In this document: positions 27,273-37,892 of the stretch, one piece after another | Position numbering within the stretch: position 1 is the first letter of the stretch | Layout of the letters: every line of letters starts with the position of its first letter | Source: Lewinellaceae bacterium | Lineage (GTDB): Bacteria > Bacteroidota > Bacteroidia > Chitinophagales > Saprospiraceae | Length of the DNA: 64,000 nt | NCBI GenBank assembly: GCA_016708875.1 | Contig: JADJFA010000001.1 | Location: forward strand, 558,001 to 622,000 | Reading direction: 5' to 3' | Translations under genes and position numbers: made by a program | Notes under the pieces: model-generated | What the model was told of the DNA's origin: nothing | The model's input: the letters and a program-made list of their open reading frames with translations, nothing else | The model's database searches: none

Positions 27273-30200
27273 ATGGCGATTAAATTAATTAAGGTAGCAA
27301 AAGAATTCAACGTCGGTCTCCACACCATCGTAGAGACCCTGCACGGTAAAGGCTTTCCCAATTTGGAACAAAAGCCTACTACCGACATCACAGAGGAGAT
27401 GCTTGTGGTGCTCAGAAAAGAGTTCCAAAAAGACCTTGATATCAAACAACAGGCCGATCAATTGGCCCGTCCAATGCTCAAAAAAGACTCCGTCGGTAGT
27501 TCCGAAGGGTCTTCTCATGGCCAGGGCCACCCATCTTCTACTCCCGCCGCGCCGCGCCCTTCCTATCTTCCTCCTCGCGAGCCTATTGCCCCTAAAAGCG
27601 ACCCTGCAGGCCAGCCAAAAAAGGAAGAACAAGAATTCATTAAACGTGAGCGGCCGGCTCCCCTACGCATACTGGGGAAAATTGACCTTGATGCCCCTAG
27701 AAATGTTCCCGCGCCTCCCGTAGAAAAGGCAACTCCCAAAGAGGAGCCAAAGCGCGAAGAGCCCAAAACAGCGCTTCCAAAAAGCGAGGAACCCCGTCAG
27801 AACGAAGTCAAACGCGAGGCTCCAACACGGGAGATACTCAAACGCGAGATTCCCGCTGTAGAAACCAAACGCCCAAAAGACGCTCCTCCGAAGGAGGCAG
27901 CCCCCCCTACGCCAGCCTCAGAAACCCCTGAAGGAGAAGGCAAGCAAATCGGCGATGCCAACGAAGGCGATCTTGTTCGCTCAAGCACACCCAACTTGCG
28001 TGGTCTCAAAATATTGGGCCGCATCAACCTTGAAAAAGAAAAGCCCGCAAACACAGGCAACCGCAGCAACGATAATCGTGGCGGCGGAAACCGTGGCGGA
28101 GATAATCGTGGTGGAAACCGTGGTGGTGGTGGCCAACAACAGGGCAACCGGCCCGGCGGCAACCCTCAAGGGGGTAACAACCCCGATCGCAATCGAGACA
28201 ATCGTGGAGGCGGCAACCCTCAAGGTGGCCCGCAGCAAGGAAATCGCCCGGGTGGCAATAATCAAGGCGGTGGTACCGGACAACAGCAACAGGGTCAAGG
28301 CACCGGCAGTAATGCTGATCGCCTGCGCCGCAAAAGAAAAACGGTTCCGCAGCAGCCTGTCACAGCAGCAAACCTGCAAACGAACATGGCCGCCAACCAG
28401 GGCGACAAAAAAGGCCGTGGCCGCACTGATGGAGTTAAAGAAGTTTCCCAAAAAGACATTGAGAACCAAATCCGCCAGACTATGGCCCGCATGGGCGCAG
28501 GGGCGAGCCGCAAACGGCAAAAAGTACGTCGTGACAAGCGTGATGTTCGTCGCGAACGTGCCGAAATTGCCGCTACTGCCCGAATAGAAGGCGAAAAGAC
28601 ATTACACGTTACAGAGTTTATCTCTGTGTCGGACCTGGCCTCCTTGATGAACCTCAAGCCTTCAGATGTCATCAAGGCTTGTATGTCGTTGGGTATTTTT
28701 GTTTCGATCAACCAGCGTCTGGATGCCGAGATCATCGAACTTGTTTCCAACGAATTTGGCCATGAGGTAGAGTTCATTTCTGCCGAAGAACAGGTCGAAG
28801 TGGAAGAAGAAGAAATGGACTCAGCCAGCGATCTCAAGCCGCGTCAACCCATTGTGACCGTCATGGGCCACGTTGACCACGGTAAGACTTCGCTGCTTGA
28901 CTTTATTCGTTCCGCCAATGTAGCCGAAGGTGAGGCGGGCGGTATAACGCAGCACGTTGGGGCATACGAAGTCATTGTGCCAGGGCACGAAGATCAAAAA
29001 ATCACTTTCCTGGATACTCCCGGTCACGAAGCCTTTACGGCCATGCGTGCACGTGGCGCCAAAGTGACGGACATTGCCATTATCGTGATTGCTGCCGACG
29101 ACAGTATAATGCCACAAACCAAGGAGGCAATCAGCCACGCGCAAGCGGCGGGGGTGCCCATGGTTTTTGCCATCAATAAAATTGACAAAGCAGGCGCCGA
29201 TCCCGAACGTATCAAGAACGAACTCGCCCAGATGAATTTCCTCGTAGAGGAATGGGGCGGAAAATACCAGAGCCAGGATATTTCGGCAAAGCAAGGCTTG
29301 AACGTGGACAAACTCCTCGAAAAAGTGCTGCTCGAAGCCGAATTGCTCGAACTAAAAGCGAACCCGGATCGTCGTGCCATCGGTACCGTTTTGGAGGCGT
29401 CTTTGGAAAAAGGCCAGGGCTATGTGTCCAAAATCCTGATTATAAACGGGACCATCAATCACGGTGACCCCATCATTGCGGGCGAATTTTCTGGCAAGGT
29501 GAAAGCCTTGTTCAACGAGCGCGGCAAAAAAATCAAGAGCGCGGGCCCTGCCCAACCTGTCATCGTACTTGGCTTACCCGGTGCGCCGCAGGCTGGTGAA
29601 AAAATCAAAGTAGCAGCCAGCGAAAGCGAAGCAAAAGAAATCGCCTCGAAGCGTGGCCAGATCATGCGCGAACAAGCCAACCGGGCCAACAAGCGTATCT
29701 CGCTCGAAGAAATTGGCCGTCGTCTCGCACTTGGCAACTTTAAAGAGCTCAAAGTCATCGTTAAAGGCGACGTGGACGGCTCTATTGAGGCACTCAGCGA
29801 TTCGTTGATCAAACTTTCTATCGAGAAAGTACAGGTGTCCGTCATCCACAAGGCCGTTGGCCAGATCGTGGACTCCGACGTTATGCTTGCCTCTGCTTCC
29901 GATGCTATCATCATTGGTTTCCAGGTTCGTCCGTCTTTGACGGCTCGCAAACTGGCCGAGAAAGAGGGCGTAGAAATCAAACTCTACTCCATCATCTACG
30001 AAGCCATCGAAGAGGTGAAATCCGCCATCGAAGGCATGTTGGAACCAACGAAAGAAGAGGAGATCATGGGCCAGGTCGAAATCCGGGAAGTGTACAAAGT
30101 CTCGAAGATTGGTACCGTGGCAGGTTGTTTTGTACTGGATGGCAAAATCAGCCGAAACCACCACATCCGCATCATTCGCGATGGTATCGTGGTGTACCCG

Positions 30201-30374
30201 ACCAATCCGAATCAGCATGCCGAACTGGGCTCGCTCAAGCGTTTCAAAGACGATGCTAAAGAGGTCAAAAACGGTATGGAATGCGGTCTGACGATCAAAA
30301 ACTTCAACGACTTCAAAGTCGGCGACGTGGTGGAATCTTACGTTATCAATGAGGTGAAGGCTACGCTCAAGTAG
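27273..30374 (+). CDS. infB: translation initiation factor IF-2
   Basis: 1033 aa. IF2_N domain at the start (IKLIKVAKEFNVGLHTIVET); a long charged Pro/Glu/Lys linker; an Asn-Gly-Arg low-complexity segment at about 265-350 (repeats of NRGG and NPQGG); then the G domain with GHVDHGKTSLLDF (about 531), DTPGHEAF, NKIDKAG and the G5-like ISAKQG, followed by domains II-IV ending YVINEVKATLK. It binds initiator tRNA and promotes 50S joining. The catalytic core is complete and normal; the RGG-like linker is unusual in length and composition. Confidence 0.96.
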   Translation: MAIKLIKVAKEFNVGLHTIVETLHGKGFPNLEQKPTTDITEEMLVVLRKEFQKDLDIKQQADQLARPMLKKDSVGSSEGSSHGQGHPSSTPAAPRPSYLPPREPIAPKSDPAGQPKKEEQEFIKRERPAPLRILGKIDLDAPRNVPAPPVEKATPKEEPKREEPKTALPKSEEPRQNEVKREAPTREILKREIPAVETKRPKDAPPKEAAPPTPASETPEGEGKQIGDANEGDLVRSSTPNLRGLKILGRINLEKEKPANTGNRSNDNRGGGNRGGDNRGGNRGGGGQQQGNRPGGNPQGGNNPDRNRDNRGGGNPQGGPQQGNRPGGNNQGGGTGQQQQGQGTGSNADRLRRKRKTVPQQPVTAANLQTNMAANQGDKKGRGRTDGVKEVSQKDIENQIRQTMARMGAGASRKRQKVRRDKRDVRRERAEIAATARIEGEKTLHVTEFISVSDLASLMNLKPSDVIKACMSLGIFVSINQRLDAEIIELVSNEFGHEVEFISAEEQVEVEEEEMDSASDLKPRQPIVTVMGHVDHGKTSLLDFIRSANVAEGEAGGITQHVGAYEVIVPGHEDQKITFLDTPGHEAFTAMRARGAKVTDIAIIVIAADDSIMPQTKEAISHAQAAGVPMVFAINKIDKAGADPERIKNELAQMNFLVEEWGGKYQSQDISAKQGLNVDKLLEKVLLEAELLELKANPDRRAIGTVLEASLEKGQGYVSKILIINGTINHGDPIIAGEFSGKVKALFNERGKKIKSAGPAQPVIVLGLPGAPQAGEKIKVAASESEAKEIASKRGQIMREQANRANKRISLEEIGRRLALGNFKELKVIVKGDVDGSIEALSDSLIKLSIEKVQVSVIHKAVGQIVDSDVMLASASDAIIIGFQVRPSLTARKLAEKEGVEIKLYSIIYEAIEEVKSAIEGMLEPTKEEEIMGQVEIREVYKVSKIGTVAGCFVLDGKISRNHHIRIIRDGIVVYPTNPNQHAELGSLKRFKDDAKEVKNGMECGLTIKNFNDFKVGDVVESYVINEVKATLK

Positions 30375-30392
30375 CACGAACTTCAGTTCGTG
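30375..30392 (+). repeat. perfect small hairpin after infB
   Basis: CACGAACTTCAGTTCGTG, starting on the base after the infB stop codon: 8-bp stem with a 2-base loop, just before the infB terminator. Confidence 0.6.
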
Positions 30393-30398
30393 AAAATA

Positions 30399-30437
30399 AA
30401 AACGGGCGGCCTCGCGTGAAGCGTGGTCGCCCGTTTT
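30399..30437 (+). terminator. infB terminator
   Basis: AAAACGGGCGGCC (30399-30411) pairs with GGTCGCCCGTTTT (30425-30437), a strong GC stem with an A tract before and T tract after, so it can work in both directions. Confidence 0.8.
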
Positions 30438-31244
<807 letters not shown>

Positions 31245-31949
31245 CTATTTGAACAAAACATCCACCACCTCCTTCTTCCTCGCCCGTGCCACCGGAATAC
31301 GCACATTGCCAATCAAAATCAGGACCTCCCCATCCATTTTTTGTACGCGGTTTTTTGCCACAATGAAGGACTTGTGTACCCGTAAAAAATGCTCGGCAGG
31401 TAGAGTGGCTTCCAGGTTGTTCAGGCTTTCGAGCGTCACAATTTTCTCATTTTCAACAAAAATCTTGACATATTCCTTCCAGCCTTCGATGTAGCGAATG
31501 TCGGCGATGGGGATTTTGACCCACTGCCGGTCGGCTTTTACGGTGAGGTAACCATCCGGTTTGGAAGCGGCATTGTCGGCTCGTTGGCGGAGCAGGACAA
31601 AGGCTTTTTCTACGGCATGGCTGAATCGCTCGAAGGAATATGGCTTCAGCAGATAATCCACCGCATCGAGATCGAATGCATCAATGGCGTGTTGCGGATA
31701 AGCGGTCGTAAAGATGGTGACTGGTTTGCGCGACACGGATTTCAGCAGACTCAAACCACTCAAAATGGGCATCTGAATATCGAGAAAAAGCAGGTCAATC
31801 GGCTCGCTTTGAAGCAGCTCGATGGCGCGAACGGGGCTTTTACAGGCGGCAACGACTTCGAGGCCGGGCGTGTCCGCCACGAATTTTTCGAGCAGGGCAA
31901 GGGCTAAATGCTCATCGTCAACGAGTAGGCAGCGGAAGTTGTTTGTCAT
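31245..31949 (-). CDS. LytTR family response regulator
   Basis: 234 aa. Receiver domain (1-120): acidic DDEH, phospho-acceptor Asp in LLFLDIQMPILSG (about residue 56), TTAYPQHAIDAF and the KPYS lysine. LytTR DNA-binding domain from about 140 (KIPIADIRYIEGWKEYVKIF ... RVHKSFIVAKNRV). It is the partner of the LytS-like kinase encoded just upstream, 24 bases away. Such pairs commonly regulate surface or transport genes; here the upstream permease and membrane protein are candidate targets, by proximity only. Confidence 0.92.
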   Translation of the reverse strand: MTNNFRCLLVDDEHLALALLEKFVADTPGLEVVAACKSPVRAIELLQSEPIDLLFLDIQMPILSGLSLLKSVSRKPVTIFTTAYPQHAIDAFDLDAVDYLLKPYSFERFSHAVEKAFVLLRQRADNAASKPDGYLTVKADRQWVKIPIADIRYIEGWKEYVKIFVENEKIVTLESLNNLEATLPAEHFLRVHKSFIVAKNRVQKMDGEVLILIGNVRIPVARARKKEVVDVLFK

Positions 31950-31988
31950 AAGTCATTACACGTCATTGCGTCATTAGGTCATTGCGAC
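31945..31988. repeat. short tandem repeat (GTCATT units)
   Basis: GTCATAAGTCATTACACGTC-type units, five to six imperfect copies, fill the gap between kinase and regulator genes and touch both coding ends. Confidence 0.5.
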
Positions 31989-32999
31989 ATTGGAGAGGAT
32001 CAATTTTGCGGAAAAAGTATCAGATTCTGCCTTGGCTTCAAATTTATGGCGACCTCGATGATTCAATTCCAGCCTTTGCCGGATATTCTCCAATCCTACA
32101 CCTCCCTGTTCATCTTTTTGTTGATTGTCGGGATCAAAAGAGTTTTCCACCAAGAAGGTGAATTGTTTGGGCTCGTTGCGCAGCAAAATGCGCAGAAATC
32201 CATTGGGGTTTGTTTCCAGATCGCCGTGTTTTAGCGCATTTTCCACAAAAGGCAGCAACAGCAAAGGCTCAATCTGGCGGTTGGAGGTATCGCCTTCTAT
32301 CTCCAGGGTAATGGGCAAGGGGCTTTCGGCCTTCAACTGAAACAGTTCGATGTAGGCCCGGATTTGCTCAATTTCTTTCGACAGCGGCACTTGGTCATGT
32401 TGACCGTCGTAGGTGACGTAGCGCAGCAGATCGCTGAGGCGAAGCACCATTTGGGCAGTATTGGGGTGCTGGAGCGTGGCTGCGGCGTAGATATTGTTCA
32501 GCGTGTTGAAAAGGAAATGGGGGTTTATTTGGGCTTTCAGGTAATTCAATTGCGCTTCGGCATGACGTTCTTCAAGTTCGCGGCGGTTTTCCAATAATTG
32601 GTACAATCCGCTGAAAATCATCAAAACAAAATAGATCAATGCCGTCACGAGAAACATCTTCGTACCATCTCCCACCGGTCTGTCCTGGCTGCTCAGTATG
32701 TTTCCTCCGAATATCCTCAATTCCGTCCAAACCCTCAGCGCAGCCATTCCCAACCACAGCACAATGGCCAAAATTGCCCACTGACCATATTTCTGCGCTT
32801 CAAAAAAGCGATTGGTCAGCACACGCGCATTGGTGTAAAAAAGCACCATTGGAAAAATGACGAACATTACCGTCCGCCCAAGCGCTTCCCCCGGCGGACG
32901 CATGCCCGAAAGCAGGTAGAAAGTGACCAGCGTCACCAAAGCCCAACCCGCAAAATGGGTAATTAAACGGCCCCGACCAGAGAGCATTTTTTGCAGCAT
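31974..32999 (-). CDS. LytS-like sensor histidine kinase
   Basis: 341 aa. Four hydrophobic segments in residues 10-140, then the His_kinase domain of the LytS/YehU type: QLNYLKAQINPHFLFNTLNNIYA holds the phospho-accepting His (about 163) and LLPFVENALKHG is the N box, with GGVGLENIRQRLEL as the G box. No extracellular sensor domain, so the signal is probably sensed within the membrane. The start ATG overlaps the stop of the upstream membrane-protein gene (TAATG), indicating coupled translation. Confidence 0.92.
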   Translation of the reverse strand: MLQKMLSGRGRLITHFAGWALVTLVTFYLLSGMRPPGEALGRTVMFVIFPMVLFYTNARVLTNRFFEAQKYGQWAILAIVLWLGMAALRVWTELRIFGGNILSSQDRPVGDGTKMFLVTALIYFVLMIFSGLYQLLENRRELEERHAEAQLNYLKAQINPHFLFNTLNNIYAAATLQHPNTAQMVLRLSDLLRYVTYDGQHDQVPLSKEIEQIRAYIELFQLKAESPLPITLEIEGDTSNRQIEPLLLLPFVENALKHGDLETNPNGFLRILLRNEPKQFTFLVENSFDPDNQQKDEQGGVGLENIRQRLELNHRGRHKFEAKAESDTFSAKLILSNVAMT

Positions 33000-33565
33000 T
33001 ACTCTTTAACTAGACGTATAACTCTTGAACTTATAAATATTATTCCAGGGCGCACAAATTTATATAGTATTAAGCCTATCAATGCAAATATGGATCCGAT
33101 CCCCGTTGGGAGCACCGCGCCAAATGTAAAAGTCATCCCAATCACAAAACCAAGCAAACATTCCGCCCTATAAATCGGAAAAAACAAGGCAATGATAAAA
33201 AGGGCATTAACCATATAACCCGACATATTAGAATAACCAAAAGTAAAAAACCCGGCAAGTAGTATTCCAAACAATAGAGCACCAACAAACCCAGCGCGTA
33301 TTTCTACTAAAGACTCCGATATTTTTGGGTTTTCAACTTGATTAGAAAATAGTCGCATTTTTATACGATACAATAGAAACCATGTTAATAAAGGAAGTAA
33401 TAGTCCTCCCCACCAATTTGAAATTGAAGGCAGATCCTCACGAGCCAAAATATTATGACTTGGCACCCCTCCATGATAATAGTTCCATGCCAATAGCGAC
33501 CATATAGCGATTGTCACGATTCCAGTAAAATAAAGACATCTTTTAAAAAACATCTTTTTATTCAT
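32999..33565 (-). CDS. hypothetical four-helix membrane protein
   Basis: 188 aa with about five hydrophobic segments (CLYFTGIVTIAIWSLLAW; LLLPLLTWFLLY; AGFVGALLFGILLAGFF; ALFIIALFF; LLGFVIGMTF). It is AT-rich relative to the kinase it overlaps. The TAATG overlap with the histidine kinase gene suggests it works with that kinase or is regulated by it. No named family recognised. Confidence 0.65.
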   Translation of the reverse strand: MNKKMFFKRCLYFTGIVTIAIWSLLAWNYYHGGVPSHNILAREDLPSISNWWGGLLLPLLTWFLLYRIKMRLFSNQVENPKISESLVEIRAGFVGALLFGILLAGFFTFGYSNMSGYMVNALFIIALFFPIYRAECLLGFVIGMTFTFGAVLPTGIGSIFALIGLILYKFVRPGIIFISSRVIRLVKE

Positions 33566-33646
33566 ACAAGCCTGATTTTAAAAGTTGTTGATCTGAGTTG
33601 ATTTTATTAAGAACAATAAGAAAGCGCATCGTTACATCATGCTATG

Positions 33647-34884
33647 TTACTCGTATCGCAACGACTCAATCGGTCCAACCGCGCCGCTTTCATGGCAGGA
33701 TAGAATCCTGAGACTACGCCAACTACCATACACAGCGTAAATCCGAGCCCCATCCAAGCCCAGGGAATCAGGAACGAACCGCCCAGCACGAGCGTCATGA
33801 TGTTACCTATCAAAATACCGAGGAAAATGCCTACTAGTCCGCCGATTTGGCAAATCGTGATGGCCTCGGTCAGAAATTGAAGCATGATGCTGCGGCGGGT
33901 AGCGCCAAGGGCTTTGGAAATGCCAATTTCGCGGGTGCGTTCTGTCACGCTTACAAGCATAATGTTCATCAGGCCGATGGCTGCTCCGAGCAGGGTCATC
34001 AGACCGATAGCGACAGCGGCAAGGCGCAGTGTCACGGTGTTTTCTTTCAGGATGGCAACAATTCCGTCGCTCGCAAAGAGTTTGAAATCATCTTCTTCAC
34101 CGGGACGCAGTCCGCGAATTTGGCGAAAAAGTCCTGTGGCTTCAGATTGGGCCGCGTCCATGTCGTTCGCGCTATGGACCGCCACCATCAAAAAATAGTC
34201 CCGGTCTTCGCCTCCAAAAAGTGCTTTCACATTCACCAGAGGGGCGTATACTTTGCGGTCGCTCGACTCATTCATCGAAGAACCTTTCGTCGCCATTATG
34301 CCTATCACCCGGTAACGTTGTGCATTCACTGTAATGATTTGATCGAGCGCCTTTTCGTTTTTACCCTTAAAAAGCATCTTCACAATGTCCGACCCGATGA
34401 CGGCTACCGGCGCGCCACTTTCTACTTCTATTTTTGAAAAATTGCGCCCGAGATCAATATCCACCCCTTTTACGTCCATAAAATTTTCATCGGCACCGTT
34501 GAAGGTTACATTCGGATTGGTTTTTTCTTCTCCAAATTTTACCGTTGCATTGCCTGTTCCATAACAACCAACAGCGACTTTTGCGGGAAAATCAAAACGT
34601 TCCTTGAACTCCATGGACTGCTTGTAGGTCACAGGTTCGGCCGGTTTTTGTTGCTTGCCTTTGCGGTTGCTTTTCACATCGTTCCACTTCCGCTCGATGC
34701 TGAACGAGTTGGCCCCAAGGTTTGAAAGATTGTCGCTGAGCGAATAGGCAATTGCGTCAATGGCCGTCAAGATTCCCACCAATGCCATGATGCCGAAAGC
34801 AATGATAAGCAAGGTGAGCACCGAGCGCACCATGTTGGCACGGATGTTCTTGAAGGCCATGCTGAGTATTTCTGAAAAGGGCAT
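33647..34884 (-). CDS. MacB/FtsX-type ABC transporter permease, frameshifted at the extreme C-terminus
   Basis: About 412 aa from ATG 34884. Membrane helix near the N-terminus (VLTLLIIAFGIMALVGILTA), a large periplasmic MacB_PCD domain (about 50-240) and three C-terminal helices with ERTREIGISKALGATRRSI, the FtsX core. As written the frame ends AARLDRLSRCDTSNIA at 33637. Adding one G at 33672-33673 restores the family ending AARLDPIESLRYE with a stop at 33647, so a one-base deletion is nearly certain. No ATPase gene is adjacent. Confidence 0.88.
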
Positions 34885-34895
34885 TGCGTTGGATT

Positions 34896-34925
34896 TGATA
34901 TTATGATATTGGGAAATTGGGATAT
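34896..34925. repeat. short tandem repeat (GATATTGGGA units)
   Basis: Imperfect GATATTATGATATTGGGAAA-type units immediately upstream of the permease start codon. Confidence 0.4.
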
Positions 34926-35060
34926 GAAGGAGGACAAGTGTTTGGCGTTCCAAAAGTAACGCAGCATTTGCCGCTATTTTCTGCTAATAGAGACAGGGTT
35001 TTTAAAATTCGATAAAAAGCGGACTTTGGAGGGTCTAAAAATTGTAATGGAGTAGATATT

Positions 35061-35134
35061 GAACCACAAAAGGCACAAAAGGGCACAAAAGTTAGGATGG
35101 AGCATTTTGTGTTCTTTTGTGCCTTTTGTGGTTC
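35061..35134. repeat. CACAAAAG-family inverted repeat upstream of pgeF
   Basis: Left arm 35061-35091 (GAACCACAAAAGGCACAAAA, then GGGCACAAAAG), right arm 35105-35134 (TTTTGTGTTCTTTTGTGCCT, then TTTGTGGTTC), loop about 13 bases. It ends 14 bases before the pgeF start. A longer in-frame ORF through this element is not used for the gene start. Confidence 0.85.
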
Positions 35135-35148
35135 AAAAAATAAGATTT

Positions 35149-35883
35149 ATGACGATACAACCCAAAATTTTCACCCAATTCCCAAATCTCGCTGCGGCGC
35201 AAAGCACCAGACACGGCGGTGTTAGCCCAGCTCCATATCAGTCACTTAATCTCGGCAAAAGTACCGAAGATGACCCTGCCAACGTGGCCGAAAACCGCCG
35301 CCGTTTTTGCGCTGCGCTGGGGTTTCAACCCGCGCAAATGGCCTGGTCAAAACAAGTCCATGGCGATCAAATCCGGCGCATCACTGAACCTGGAGGTGCC
35401 GAAGGCTTCGATGCATTGGTGACGAATGTTCCGGGCATTTTGCTGGCGGTTTCTGTGGCGGATTGTACGCCGATTTTGGTGTACGATGCCCGGCAACAGG
35501 CAATGGCGGCCATACACGCGGGATGGCGCGGGACAGTAGCGGAAATCGTGGCTAAAACTTTGATATTTATGCAAAAAGCCTTCGGCACGAGTGGCGAAGA
35601 TTGTTTTGCATACATCGGAGCCTGCATTGACGAGTGTTCCTTCGAGGTCGGCGACGAGGTGGCAGTGGCATTCACCGAGCCGTTCAAACGTTTCGATGCT
35701 CAGCGGGGCAAGTTTTTCGTGGATTTGAAAAAAGCCAACGCTGCGCAATTGCTTGCCTTTGGGATTCCCGAAGCCCAAATTGAAATCTCGCCCTACTGCA
35801 CCATGCGGCACTCCACCGACTTTTTCTCGCATCGAAAAGATAAGGGTGTGACGGGCCGGGGGTTGGGCGTCATCGGATCTTAG
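35149..35883 (+). CDS. pgeF: peptidoglycan editing factor PgeF (laccase-domain/YfiH family)
   Basis: 244 aa. The multicopper-oxidase-like YfiH signature is complete: WSKQVHGDQI, VSVADCTPIL, AIHAGWRGTV, ACIDECSFEVGDEV and the C-terminal SPYCTMRHSTDFFSHRK with TGRGLGVI. The His and Cys ligands of the metal site are present. PgeF removes misincorporated residues from muropeptides, and family members also show purine nucleoside phosphorylase/laccase-type activity. The ATG at 35149 is chosen because upstream in-frame sequence is repeat. Confidence 0.92.
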   Translation: MTIQPKIFTQFPNLAAAQSTRHGGVSPAPYQSLNLGKSTEDDPANVAENRRRFCAALGFQPAQMAWSKQVHGDQIRRITEPGGAEGFDALVTNVPGILLAVSVADCTPILVYDARQQAMAAIHAGWRGTVAEIVAKTLIFMQKAFGTSGEDCFAYIGACIDECSFEVGDEVAVAFTEPFKRFDAQRGKFFVDLKKANAAQLLAFGIPEAQIEISPYCTMRHSTDFFSHRKDKGVTGRGLGVIGS

Positions 35884-35945
35884 CCCGCAAAATGGGCGGG
35901 GATTTTCCTTCCCTTTGTCTGATTTTCAATGGTTGGCTTTTGTCG

Positions 35946-36137
35946 TCAGCAGACCAGCTCGGCTGAAGGTTTGTCTGTAAATTGGCGTGGCCTGCTGGTG
36001 TCGTCTCCTTTGAAGTCGAGGTTTCCTGTGCTTTTGGGCCGCTTGCGGCGCGTTTTTTCCCTCGTCGGTTTTCCGGTGTTTTCTGGGGTTTTCTCTGTGG
36101 CCGTTTCTGGCGTCCTGATTTCAAGTTTAGATGTCAT
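35946..36137 (-). CDS. small basic hypothetical protein
   Basis: 63 codons beginning MTSKLEIRTPETATEK, Lys/Arg/Thr/Pro-rich throughout and ending FTDKPSAELVC. Low complexity and the poor local sequence make this uncertain; it could be the end of a broken larger gene. Confidence 0.25.
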   Translation of the reverse strand: MTSKLEIRTPETATEKTPENTGKPTREKTRRKRPKSTGNLDFKGDDTSRPRQFTDKPSAELVC

Positions 36138-36265
36138 GTTTTCTGTCAAAAACGGGCGTTATTTCAAACTTTGGCGAGTTGGTCAATTGCCTGGTTCTTG
36201 CTAATTTTGCGGTTCCAGGCGATGTCTGGACTAGGTTTGTTCGTAGTCGAACATATCCATCGCTA

Positions 36266-36969
36266 TTAATGCCGATAGAGGCTCCATCGTCCACCAGCGG
36301 GGCAGTAAATCAGGGTTTGAAATTCCGCTTTCCATTTGGTATGACAGCATAAATGCTGTCTTTCCTTATATAATGACTGGTGGTGATAAACCTCTTTGCG
36401 CATTCCATGCGGCCTCCGGCTACACACGTAGTAATCGTGCCTTTTCGCCGTGTTCGCGTGGTGTGCGTGAGTTGGCTGAACCGTCCTAACCGCATCGGTA
36501 TTCATTATCGCCGGCTTTTCGTCGCTGGCGGTTTTTCTTGTGACAGTATCGATTTGTTCGCCATTAGGTGAAAAACGGAGGATCGGAACCAAATAGCCGT
36601 TGTCGGTTGTGACGATTTTGCCGGAAGCTCACCGCACTGAATTGACCAAAACAACTGGTGCCTTACCTTTTTGCCGTCCGCCCGGACGATGAATTCTTTT
36701 CCATTAGCGATGTCCTCCGGAATCCCTCGGTTGGCCGCTAATTTTCCGAAGGCATTTCCTCGCTCAGATTCGCCCAGAGAGAAAAGGCGGACAAATGTGG
36801 GGTCGGACAAGAAGAGTTGGTTCGGCCGGGGGGGGGCTTTCCGGGTGGTGTGTTGTTCGTGTTGGTTGTCCTCCAGGTTTTCCGTAACATCGTATCGCCT
36901 TTGTTTCTGTTTTTGCTGTTTAGGGGACTTTTGGTTTGGGATGTTGGGGGGATTTATTTTTTTGGACAT
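36266..36969 (-). pseudogene. hypothetical protein with at least one frameshift
   Basis: Frame 1 from ATG 36969 (MSKKINPPNIPNQ) gives plausible protein through SDPTFVRLFSLGESERGNAF, ANGKEFIVRADGKKVRHQLF and WSIQCGELPAK, then becomes noise. Adding one A to the four-A run (36616-36619) continues as IVTTDNGYLVPILRFSPNGE. Beyond about 36495 a further frame change seems needed. I do not recognise the family. Confidence 0.35.
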
Positions 36970-37084
36970 CAGCGAATGACCAATCCACCTCATAGTTTTT
37001 TAGCTAAAGTTTTTTGGGACAAAGTGGTGGTGGGTTGGTGGCTGTTTTGTATTAATAAATTACCTTGTTGCTTTCCTGGCTTGA

Positions 37085-37860
37085 GCCTGCTGGGCCCCGG
37101 TTGTTCTTGGATATAATTCAAATACTCCCCTCGCTCCGCCAGATAAGCCGTTGGATTCAACCCCGAAAAATCCAGGAATTCCTTGTTAAAGTGCCTGTCG
37201 TATACCACAACTGTACACCGGTCGTTCCCATTGATTTTTTGCCTTTTTTTTTTGCTCCACTGAACTTGTTGGTTTGCCCGGAGGTTTTGGGGGGCGCGCC
37301 CCCCTGTTTTTAAGGGGGAGGAAGGGGTTGTTTTGAGGCATTTTCCTTGTGTGTCGGCGCTGGTGGGCGATTGCAGGCTTTGGGTGAATGCGCCCAAGCG
37401 CGCAGCTACTACAGGATGGGGCGCTGTTCAGGGCGTAATCATTGGAACACCAAAAGCTTCTAAGCCCTGATTTTACTTCCCCCCCTGGGTCTCCCCGCCA
37501 ATGTTTCCGAGGAAATCGCTGCCCCAAGTCCTGTCCATTCCACCACGGGGTCAGCGGGTTCAGTCCAAGAAATTTGAACATCAAACTGCCGCCCCGCCGA
37601 AACGCACAACCATCTGTGCTCGGATTTTGCCCCGCGTCAGTAGTGGTAAACTCCCGCCGCGGCCCACCCCCGGCGAAAATTTACAATCTCGTTTCGGCGC
37701 GTTCTTTTGGGGCCCCCCGGGCCCCCGTCTGTCCGCCCCGGCGCTTGTGGTGGTTTGGCGATATGCCGTAAAATGTGTTTCTACGGCGAGGTTAGTCTGG
37801 GAAGGTTGGTTGGTGGAAGCGGAAGGTCACAAGGATGGTAGTTTTCTCCCGTCAAAATTG
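37085..37860 (-). pseudogene. AraC family transcriptional regulator, sequence-damaged
   Basis: The clear part is YDRHFNKEFLDFSGLNPTAY followed by LAERGEYLNYI (about 37115-37205), which matches the second helix-turn-helix of AraC regulators (YYDQSHFxREFKxFxGxxPxxY). Upstream, in broken frames, sequence such as LGLNPLTPWWNGQDLG and HQRRHTRKM fits the preceding part of such a protein. The frame breaks several times around the C/G blocks near 37270-37330 and 37480, so length and start cannot be set. Probably an intact gene badly read. Confidence 0.45.
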
Positions 37861-37892
37861 GGGAAATTTTAAAAAATCACCCCCGCCCGCTT

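Larger units (their letters stand above)
35884..37892. other. low-quality region with broken coding fragments
   Basis: No intact gene. Sequence shows G/T-biased runs and C blocks (for example 36825-36835, 37278-37330, 37478-37486). On the minus strand three coding traces can be followed: a basic small ORF (35946-36137), a frameshifted hypothetical (36266-36969) and an AraC regulator (about 37085-37860), each described below. Confidence 0.5.

Noticed and set aside
35059..35148. Longer N-terminus for pgeF
   Set aside because: The extra 30 codons are the CACAAAAG inverted repeat, and the family start aligns with MTIQPK.
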